Shown here piece by piece: positions 1-4,497 of a stretch of DNA of 6,521 bases. The translations under genes and the position numbers were made by a program. The stretch's first letter is position 1; each line of letters starts with the position of its first letter. Under the pieces are notes generated by a model. The model had not been told where the DNA came from. It saw only the letters and a program-made list of their open reading frames with translations, and ran no database searches. The stretch spans positions 1-6,521 of the forward strand of contig JAJYQH010000053.1 in NCBI GenBank assembly GCA_021794705.1. The letters run 5' to 3'. The DNA comes from Actinomycetes bacterium. GTDB taxonomy: Bacteria > Actinomycetota > Actinomycetes > Propionibacteriales > Propionibacteriaceae.

Positions 1-128
1 CGACCATCGTCGTGCTGGCGATCCTCGGCTACGCGGTCGTCAGCGGGGTCGGACGCCGGCGGCGTCCGGGACAGGCGGCCGCTCCCGCCCCCTTCCGCGA
101 CGACGTGACCGTGGGGGGTCAGGCCTGA
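1..128 (+). CDS. C-terminal end of a membrane protein, probably zinc/manganese ABC transporter permease (ZnuB-like), 5' end outside window
   Basis: The reading frame enters at base 3 and gives 41 codons before TGA at 126-128. It begins with a hydrophobic run (TIVVLAILGYAVVSGVG) that looks like a final transmembrane helix. A cluster of four arginines follows, then a short Pro/Ala-rich tail, consistent with a cytoplasmic C-terminus. Metal ABC permeases of the ABC-3 family often end with a helix of this type beginning near ATIV. The stop overlaps the start of zur (TGATG), and in actinobacteria zur commonly closes a znuA-znuC-znuB cluster. The transporter call therefore rests mainly on the neighbour plus a short C-terminal resemblance. 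The direct evidence is only a membrane helix with a basic tail, so another membrane protein is possible. Confidence 0.55.
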   Translation, partial: TIVVLAILGYAVVSGVGRRRRPGQAAAPAPFRDDVTVGGQA

Positions 129-526
129 TGCCGCGCCAGACCCGTCAGCGAACGGCCGTCGTGTCCGCTCTCGAAGGGCTCGACGACTTCCGCTCGGCCC
201 AGCAGATCCACGACCTGCTGCGCCGCGGCGGGGTGGAGATCGGCCTGGCCACCGTCTACCGGACGCTGGGCATGCTCGCCGCCGAGGACGTCGTCGACAC
301 GCTGCGCACCCCCGACGGCGAGACGGTCTACCGGCGGTGCGGGCGGAGCGACCACCACCACCACCTGGTCTGCCGGGCCTGTGGCCGGGCCGTGGAGATC
401 GAGGGGCCCGGGGTCGAGAGCTGGGCGTCCCGGGTGGCGGCCCAGCAGGGGTTCAGCGACGTGCAGCACACGCTCGAGCTCACCGGCGTCTGCGCCGACT
501 GCCGCTCGGCCGGCGACCGGGCCTGA
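128..526 (+). CDS. zur: Zinc uptake regulator, Fur family (Zur/FurB)
   Basis: This is a complete 132-residue protein, a usual length for Zur. Fur-family repressors bind operators when loaded with zinc and shut down zinc import and zinc-free paralogue genes. The N-terminal winged helix (about 1-70) contains TRQR at 5-8, DDFRSAQQIHD at 19-29 and the recognition-helix region TVYRTL at 42-47. The dimerisation and metal domain has C71, the histidine run 76-79 followed by LVC, the structural zinc pairs C82/C85 and C122/C125, and E97 and H114 as candidate ligands of a further site. The RRC..HHHHLVC pattern and the ending CADCRS closely resemble mycobacterial Zur rather than FurA. The ATG overlaps the upstream stop (TGATG) and a G-rich run at 115-119 precedes it, so translation is probably coupled to the presumed permease gene. 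No Zur box was recognised inside the window; its main targets are probably upstream. Confidence 0.93.
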   Translation: MPRQTRQRTAVVSALEGLDDFRSAQQIHDLLRRGGVEIGLATVYRTLGMLAAEDVVDTLRTPDGETVYRRCGRSDHHHHLVCRACGRAVEIEGPGVESWASRVAAQQGFSDVQHTLELTGVCADCRSAGDRA

Positions 527-547
527 TCGCGGGCCGACGACGGGAGA

Positions 548-577
548 TTGCCCCGGGGTTACCCCTCCGGGTGTGCT
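548..577 (+). promoter_or_regulatory. Weak candidate promoter for fdhA
   Basis: TTGCCC (548-553) and TGTGCT (572-577) are separated by 18 bases and are the best sigma-70-like pair I find between zur and fdhA. The -10 match is poor. If real, transcription would begin near 583-585, at the 5' edge of the first leader hairpin. Readthrough from the zur transcript is an alternative. Confidence 0.22.
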
Positions 578-582
578 GGCCG

Positions 583-666
583 CTTGGAGTGCGGTGGCAG
601 GGTGGCACCCAAGTCCCAAAGCCCGACCCCCCGGGCGGAGGAAATGCCCTGCCACAACGTGTGGCA
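583..666 (+). promoter_or_regulatory. Structured leader of fdhA with alternative pairings (candidate cis-regulatory RNA)
   Basis: Stem P1 pairs 583-592 (CTTGGAGTGC) with 605-613 (GCACCCAAG): nine base pairs with A588 bulged. Its 12-base loop holds 594-602 (GTGGCAGGG), the exact reverse complement of 647-655 (CCCTGCCAC); pairing both at once gives an H-type pseudoknot. A small hairpin, GCCCG 621-625 with CGGGC 632-636, lies in the connecting loop. The 3' pseudoknot strand can instead form a local hairpin, TGCCAC 650-655 with GTGGCA 661-666 (loop AACGT). GTGGCA occurs three times (594, 602, 661) against one TGCCAC, so the pairings compete. I recognise no known riboswitch class. GC-rich DNA produces chance stems, and a repeated GTGGCA could also be a protein operator. 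Confidence 0.4.
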
Positions 667-679
667 CCACCCTCCCAGA

Positions 680-711
680 GCCTCCGGGGTCGGCAACGAG
701 CCACAGGAGGC
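680..711 (+). promoter_or_regulatory. fdhA ribosome binding site and a possible sequestering stem
   Basis: AGGAGG at 705-710 lies 4 bases before the fdhA ATG and fixes the start. GCCTCC at 680-685 is the exact reverse complement of GGAGGC at 706-711, with a 20-base loop, so the ribosome binding site could be hidden in a six-pair stem. A second CCTCC at 671-675 offers an alternative partner. The stem is visible in sequence; a role in translation control is inference. Confidence 0.4.
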
Positions 712-714
712 AGG

Positions 715-1929
715 ATGAGCCAGTCCAACCGCGTTGTCGTGTACAAGGGCCCTGGCAAGGTCGCCGTCGAATCGATCGACTATCCGAAGCTCGAGATCCC
801 CAAGGACGTCGCCGCCCACTTCGGCATCCCGCAGAAGGCCCCGCACGCGGTCATCCTCAAGCTGGTCACCACCAACATCTGCGGGTCGGACCAGCACATG
901 GTCCGTGGACGCACGACGGCGCCGGTCGGGCAGACGCTCGGCCACGAGATCACCGGCGAGGTGGTCGAGTGCGGCGAGGACGTCCTGTTCGTGAAGAAGG
1001 GCGACATCTGCTCGGTGCCGTTCAACATCGCCTGCGGACGCTGTCGGATGTGCAACGAGGGCAAGACGGGCATCTGCCTCAACGTCAACCCGGCCCGACC
1101 CGGCGCGGCCTACGGCTACGTCGACATGGGCGGGTGGCTCGGCGGCCAGGCGGAGTACGTCATGGTGCCCTACGCGGACTTCAACCTGCTGAAGTTCCCC
1201 GACCGGGAGCAGGCGCTGGAGAAGATCCTCGACCTCACCATGCTGTCGGACATCTTCCCCACCGGTTACCACGGGGCCTACACCGCCGGGGTCACCACCG
1301 GATCGTCGGTTTACGTCGCGGGGGCCGGCCCCGTCGGCCTGGCCGCCGCCCACGCCGCCCAACTGCTCGGCGCCTCGGTGGTCGTCGTCGGTGACATGAA
1401 CACCGATCGACTGGCGCAGGCGCGCAGCTTCGGCTGCGAAACGGTGGACCTCTCCACCGGGGACTCGCTCGCCGACCAGCTCGAGCAGCTCCTTGGAGAA
1501 CCGCTGGTGGACGCCGCGGTCGACGCAGTCGGCTTCGAGGCCAAGGGCCACGGCCAGGAGGGGGCGGAGCAGCCGGCGACCGTGCTCAACGACATCATGA
1601 CGATCGCCCGCGCGGGCGCCAACCTCGGCATCCCCGGCCTCTACGTCACCGAGGACCCGGGCGCTGCCGACGAGAACGCGAAGACCGGCCAGATCGGCGT
1701 CCGGCTCGGCCTGGGGTGGGCCAAGTCGCACTCGTTCACCACCGGCCAGTGCCCGGTCAAGCGCTACAACCGGCAGCTCATGAACCTGATCCTGTCCGGC
1801 CGCGCCCAGATCGCCAAGGCGGTGAACGCGACGGTGATCAGCCTCGACGACGCTCCGCAGGGCTACGCAGACTTCGACAAGGGCGCAGCCCAGAAGTACG
1901 TCATCGACCCCCACGGCATGGTCCACTGA
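715..1929 (+). CDS. fdhA: Glutathione-independent formaldehyde dehydrogenase (zinc, NAD-dependent)
   Basis: A 404-residue cytoplasmic medium-chain dehydrogenase that oxidises formaldehyde to formate with NAD+ and needs no glutathione or mycothiol (type enzyme: Pseudomonas putida PFDH, about 400 residues). Putative catalytic zinc ligands are C56, H77, E78 (in GHE) and D179. The structural zinc lobe has C107, C110, C113 and C121. All sit a constant ten residues later than the P. putida positions as I recall them, because of a short insertion near residues 30-41 (DVAAHFGIPQKA). The Rossmann motif GAGPVG is at 203-208, with D227 at the end of the second strand favouring NAD. Family blocks include NICGSDQHMVRGRTTA (54-69), AYGYVDMG (132-139), DAVGFEA.GHG (270-280) and GLGWAKSHSF (332-341). 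AGGAGG before the ATG decides the start. Formaldehyde dismutase belongs to the same family and is the main alternative. Confidence 0.93.
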   Translation: MSQSNRVVVYKGPGKVAVESIDYPKLEIPKDVAAHFGIPQKAPHAVILKLVTTNICGSDQHMVRGRTTAPVGQTLGHEITGEVVECGEDVLFVKKGDICSVPFNIACGRCRMCNEGKTGICLNVNPARPGAAYGYVDMGGWLGGQAEYVMVPYADFNLLKFPDREQALEKILDLTMLSDIFPTGYHGAYTAGVTTGSSVYVAGAGPVGLAAAHAAQLLGASVVVVGDMNTDRLAQARSFGCETVDLSTGDSLADQLEQLLGEPLVDAAVDAVGFEAKGHGQEGAEQPATVLNDIMTIARAGANLGIPGLYVTEDPGAADENAKTGQIGVRLGLGWAKSHSFTTGQCPVKRYNRQLMNLILSGRAQIAKAVNATVISLDDAPQGYADFDKGAAQKYVIDPHGMVH

Positions 1930-1930
1930 T

Positions 1931-1978
1931 CCCCGCCGGAAGGCTTGGAGAGCCGTACCCGCTCACTCACCGGCGGGG
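1931..1978. terminator. Hairpin just after fdhA, probable terminator
   Basis: CCCCGCCGG (1931-1939) and CCGGCGGGG (1970-1978) are perfect 9-base inverted arms starting one base after the fdhA stop codon. The 30-base loop holds a small inner stem, GGCT 1942-1945 with AGCC 1951-1954. There is no T-tract, as is common for actinobacterial terminators. Confidence 0.5.
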
Positions 1979-2005
1979 GACGACCCGGGGTGGACCGTGG
2001 TGAGA

Positions 2006-2038
2006 GCGCTGGGCTGACCCGACCGGTCAGCCCAGCGC
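2006..2038. terminator. 14-base-pair perfect hairpin between convergent fdhA and metZ, probable bidirectional terminator
   Basis: GCGCTGGGCTGACC (2006-2019) and GGTCAGCCCAGCGC (2025-2038) are perfect 14-base arms around a 5-base loop. The right arm contains the metZ stop codon (2027-2029) and its last three codons. There is no T-run on either side. The placement between converging genes and the perfect stem support termination for both strands. Confidence 0.7.
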
Positions 2039-3190
2039 CGCGTTCAGGTCGGAGACGATGTCGTCGGCGTCCTCGAGCCCGATCGACAGCCGGATCGTCC
2101 CGTCGGTGATGCCCACCCTGGCCCGGGCCTCGGGGCCGATCCGGTAGTGCGTGGTCGTCGCCGGGTGGGTGACCATCGACTTGGCGTCGCCGAAGTTGTT
2201 GGAGATGTCGAACGCGGTGAGGGCGTTGATCGCCGCGAAGGCCTCCTCGCGGCCGCCGTCGATCGCGAACGTGACGATCGTCCCGCCCGCGCTCATCTGC
2301 CGACGGGCCAGGTCGTGCTGGGGATGCGACTCGAGGAAGGGGTAACGCACCCAGGCGACCCTGGGGTTCGCCTCGAGGCTGCGGGCCACGGTGAGGGCGG
2401 TGGCGCTCGCGTGCTCGACCCGAAGCCGCAGCGTCTCCAGCCCCTTGAGCGCCACCCATGCCGTGAACGGGCTCATCGTCGGCCCGGTGTTGCGGACGAG
2501 GGTCTTGACCGGGCCGTTGATGAACGAGTCCGCACCGAGGATCGCGCCGCCCAGCGTGCGGCCCTGCCCGTCGATGTGCTTGGTCGTCGAGTAGACGACA
2601 ACGTCGGCCCCGAGCCGGGTGGGCGACTGGACGGCGGGGCTGGCCATCGCGTTGTCGGCGATGACCAGGGCACCTGCGGCGTGGGCCAGCTCGCTCACCG
2701 CGGCGATGTCGACGATTTCCTGCATGGGGTTGGCGGGCGACTCGAAGAACACCGCCTTCGCGGGACGCCGCAGCGCCTCCCGCCACTGCTCGAGATCGGT
2801 GCCGTCGACGAAGTCGGTGACGACGCCGAAGCGGGGAAGGATGTCGGACAGCACCGAGTAGCAGGATCCGAACAGGTGGCGGCTGGCGACCACCCGGTCG
2901 CCCTGGGTGAGCAGGGCGATGAGCACGCCGAACACGCCGGCCATGCCGCTGGCGACGGGGAAGCAGGCCTCGGCGCCCTCCATGTCGGCGAGCCGCTCCG
3001 CGAACGCCGTGACCGTCGGGTTGTTGAACCGCGAGTAGGTGTAGCGCTCGACGCTGCCGTCGAAGGCGGCCGCGGCGTCCTCGGCCCGGTCGTAGACGTA
3101 CCCGGAGGTGAGGAAGAGCCCTTCGGAAGTCTCCTGGAAGGCGCTGCGCTGGGTGCCGACCCGCACCGCGCGGGTGTCGCGACCGGTCAC
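2027..3190 (-). CDS. metZ: O-succinylhomoserine sulfhydrylase
   Basis: This 387-residue PLP enzyme of the Cys/Met metabolism (cystathionine gamma-synthase-like) family joins sulfide to an activated homoserine to give homocysteine, the direct sulfhydrylation route to methionine. The Schiff-base lysine is K204 in STTKHIDGQGR (201-211). D179 (IADN) should hold the pyridine nitrogen. SGM at 81-83 and YSRFNNPT at 52-59 are the phosphate-binding and tyrosine/arginine active-site blocks. FFESPANP (148-155), GPTMSPFTAW (236-245) and THPATTTH (341-348) match MetZ better than MetB or MetY as I recall those families, and the length fits. MetB or an O-acetylhomoserine user is the alternative. The start is GTG at 3190, whose GTGA overlaps the stop of the upstream DUF1737 gene, so coupled translation is likely. 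Its 3' end lies within a strong terminator hairpin. Confidence 0.9.
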   Translation of the reverse strand: MTGRDTRAVRVGTQRSAFQETSEGLFLTSGYVYDRAEDAAAAFDGSVERYTYSRFNNPTVTAFAERLADMEGAEACFPVASGMAGVFGVLIALLTQGDRVVASRHLFGSCYSVLSDILPRFGVVTDFVDGTDLEQWREALRRPAKAVFFESPANPMQEIVDIAAVSELAHAAGALVIADNAMASPAVQSPTRLGADVVVYSTTKHIDGQGRTLGGAILGADSFINGPVKTLVRNTGPTMSPFTAWVALKGLETLRLRVEHASATALTVARSLEANPRVAWVRYPFLESHPQHDLARRQMSAGGTIVTFAIDGGREEAFAAINALTAFDISNNFGDAKSMVTHPATTTHYRIGPEARARVGITDGTIRLSIGLEDADDIVSDLNAALG

Positions 3191-3366
3191 TGACCCGCGC
3201 CGGGGAGCACGACCGCCTGGGCCGCCACCACCTTGTCGCCGTCGAAGGTGAGCGCCGGGGAGCCGTACAGCACGTAGCCGTCGGCGATCGCCGCACTGAT
3301 CTTCTCGCAGAAGGCGCGGTCGTCGGTGCCGGTGAGCAATCGGTAGGGCAGGCGTTCGTCGGGCAT
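3187..3366 (-). CDS. DUF1737 family small protein
   Basis: A 59-residue protein with the DUF1737 (PF08410) pattern: YRLLTGTDDRAFCEKIS (8-24), then DGYVLYGSPALTFDGDK (29-45) and VVAAQAVV (46-53). Family members are small, stand-alone and of unknown function. The aromatic and glycine pattern (GYVLYGSPAL) suggests a compact alpha/beta fold. There is no signal peptide or membrane segment, so it is probably cytoplasmic. It has an AGGAGGA ribosome binding site (complement of 3370-3376), three bases before the ATG. Its stop overlaps the metZ start (GTGA, 3187-3190), making it the first gene of a two-gene unit. A link to sulfur or methionine metabolism is inferred only from this coupling. C20 is its only cysteine. 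Confidence 0.85.
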   Translation of the reverse strand: MPDERLPYRLLTGTDDRAFCEKISAAIADGYVLYGSPALTFDGDKVVAAQAVVLPGAGQ

Positions 3367-3369
3367 GGG

Positions 3370-3397
3370 TCCTCCTGTGGATGTCCCTGCCAGGCTA
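3370..3397 (-). promoter_or_regulatory. Ribosome binding site and weak -10 candidate for the DUF1737-metZ unit
   Basis: Read on the minus strand, AGGAGGA (3376 down to 3370) precedes the DUF1737 ATG. TAGCCT (3397 down to 3392) fits a TANNNT -10 and would give a leader of about 20 bases. No convincing -35 is seen at the expected distance. I find no SAM riboswitch or other recognised methionine leader. Confidence 0.3.
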
Positions 3398-3424
3398 TGC
3401 GTCGCGGCCGCCGACGGCCCTCCC

Positions 3425-3442
3425 CGTCCATCCCGGTGGACG
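3425..3442. repeat. Small inverted repeat upstream of the DUF1737-metZ unit
   Basis: CGTCCA (3425-3430) and TGGACG (3437-3442) are perfect 6-base arms around TCCCGG. The element sits between the metZ-unit promoter region and the tandem palindromic repeats. It could be an operator or a chance GC-rich hairpin. Confidence 0.3.
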
Positions 3443-3452
3443 CCGCGGAGGA

Positions 3453-3570
3453 GCAATGTCCCCTTGTGGGTCGACATCGACCTAGAACCGGGCAGTGTCC
3501 AGTTCTCGTCGGCGGCACTGTCCGGTTGCGGGTCGACATCGACCTGGAACGGGACGGTGCCCGGTTGTGG
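3453..3570. repeat. Two tandem near-palindromic 56-base repeats (REP-like), unit period 62
   Basis: Unit A (3453-3508) and unit B (3515-3570) align without gaps at 44 of 56 positions. Each is a 44-base imperfect palindrome (A 3454-3497, B 3516-3559) centred on an identical core, GGTCGACATCGACC (3469-3482 and 3531-3544). In B the outer arms CACTGTCCGGTT and AACGGGACGGTG pair at 10 of 12 positions. In A they pair at 9 of 12 counting one wobble. A shorter motif near TGTCCGGTT recurs four times, with TGTCC or TGCCC at 3457, 3496, 3519 and 3558. The array lies between the end of nei and the start of the metZ unit, both on the minus strand. Possible roles are a REP-type element, a terminator for nei, or paired protein sites. 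No transposase is present. Confidence 0.8.
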
Positions 3571-3587
3571 CTCGCCCGGGAAGGCCC

Positions 3588-4388
3588 TCAGCCGGCGTCC
3601 GGGCGCACCTGACACACCGGGCAGTGGTACAGCATGCGGCTGCGGGGCGGCTCCCCCACCTCCGCCGAGGCGATCGGCGTCCCGCAGCGCGGGCACGGCC
3701 GCCCCGGCAGCCCGTAGATGAACAGCGGACGCCGCGGATTCCCGGTCGACACGGACTCCCGGAAGCGCAGGGTGCCGGTGAGCAGCCGGTGGGCCCGGGC
3801 CACCACCGAGTCGAGGGTCGCGGCGTCCAGGGCGCCGACCGGGGCCCACGGTGACACCCGCTCGAGGAAGCAGATCTCCGCGCACCACATCGTGCCGATC
3901 CCGGCGAGGTTCTCCTGGTCGAGCAGGGCGGCGCCCAGATGGCGCTCGGGACGCCGCCCCAGGTTGGCGATCGCGAGCGCCGCACTCCAGTCGGGGCCGA
4001 GAAGGTCGGGGCCGAGGTGCCCGACGAGACCCGCTTCGCGCGAGGTGGGGACGAGGTCGAGCATGCCGAGCCGCCGTCCCAGGGCGACCGACCGGGCGCA
4101 ACCGACGACGGCGCGCAGGTAGGGGTCGGCCCGGTCGCGCCGGGTCACCCGCTCGGCCGGCACGACCGACCAGCGTCCCTCCATCCGCAGGTGGGAGTGC
4201 AGGGTCCACCCGTCGTCGAGGCGCAGCAGGATGTGCTTGCCGCGGGGGACGACTTCGAGCGTGGTGCGCCCGCGCCGGTCGGACGCCCCGAGCGCGCCCC
4301 ACCGGAGCTCCCATTCGGTGACGACCTGGCCGGCGAGCGCGGTGTTGAGGCGGCGCGCGGCGCGCCAGACGGCGTCACCCTCGGGCAT
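3588..4388 (-). CDS. nei: Fpg/Nei family DNA glycosylase/AP lyase (endonuclease VIII, Nei2-type)
   Basis: This 266-residue enzyme excises oxidised bases (mainly pyrimidines for Nei types) and cuts the abasic strand during base excision repair. It starts MPEGD: after Met removal, P2 is the nucleophile and E3 the catalytic acid. K51 in PRGKHIL (48-54) is the conserved beta-hairpin lysine. The helix-two-turn-helix segment is around 156-175 (LLDQENLAGIGTMWCAEICF), with N160 and G163. The zinc finger is C232-x2-C235 and C256-x2-C259, with R251 at the lesion-contacting arginine position. The N-terminus resembles the mycobacterial Nei that sits beside the helicase gene lhr; no lhr is seen here. The internal ATG encoding MPEGD must be the start because family catalysis needs Pro next to Met; an upstream extension would destroy it. 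No Shine-Dalgarno is evident. Nei1 versus Nei2 substrate range is not resolved. Confidence 0.92.
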   Translation of the reverse strand: MPEGDAVWRAARRLNTALAGQVVTEWELRWGALGASDRRGRTTLEVVPRGKHILLRLDDGWTLHSHLRMEGRWSVVPAERVTRRDRADPYLRAVVGCARSVALGRRLGMLDLVPTSREAGLVGHLGPDLLGPDWSAALAIANLGRRPERHLGAALLDQENLAGIGTMWCAEICFLERVSPWAPVGALDAATLDSVVARAHRLLTGTLRFRESVSTGNPRRPLFIYGLPGRPCPRCGTPIASAEVGEPPRSRMLYHCPVCQVRPDAG

Positions 4389-4394
4389 GCCCGC

Positions 4395-4400
4395 AGCGTA
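4395..4400 (-). promoter_or_regulatory. Candidate -10 for a leaderless nei transcript
   Basis: On the minus strand TACGCT (4400 down to 4395) is followed by six bases and then the nei ATG. Transcription would therefore start at or within a base of the A of ATG. This fits the missing Shine-Dalgarno and the frequency of leaderless mRNAs in actinobacteria. No clear -35 is seen. Confidence 0.35.
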
Positions 4401-4452
4401 GGACACCACCCCAACCAGCCCCCCATTCGGTGGTTCCCCGACGGCCCCTCGG

Positions 4453-4475
4453 GTGACAGGATGAGCCCTTGTCAC
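4453..4475. promoter_or_regulatory. Inverted repeat GTGACA-N11-TGTCAC in the nei/ppk2 divergent region
   Basis: GTGACA (4453-4458) and TGTCAC (4470-4475) are perfect 6-base arms 11 bases apart, ending 12 bases before the AGGAGG of ppk2. Two half-sites on nearly the same helix face suggest a dimeric regulator, or a hairpin in the ppk2 leader. The protein is unknown. Confidence 0.4.
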
Positions 4476-4497
4476 GGCATGACCTCGAGGAGGAGAC

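Noticed and set aside
600..610. GGGTGGCACC, which resembles the T-box core GGGTGGNACC
   Set aside because: No specifier stem, no canonical antiterminator/terminator arrangement, and the downstream gene is a formaldehyde dehydrogenase, not an aminoacyl-tRNA synthetase or amino acid gene. It is part of a local GTGGCA repeat.
337..714. N-terminal extension of fdhA in the same frame, reaching back into zur
   Set aside because: The extension overlaps zur in another frame, is Arg/Pro-rich with no family similarity, and AGGAGG before ATG 715 matches the known FdhA N-terminus.
1863..3539. Long minus-strand frame of 558 codons over metZ
   Set aside because: It is Arg/Pro-rich shadow coding produced by high GC; metZ with its complete active site occupies another frame of the same strand.
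3616..3626. ACCGGGCAGTG in the nei zinc-finger coding region, identical to 3487-3497 in repeat unit A
   Set aside because: Only 11 bases, no palindrome or core around it, and it encodes the conserved HCPVCQ finger, so chance similarity is the simpler reading.
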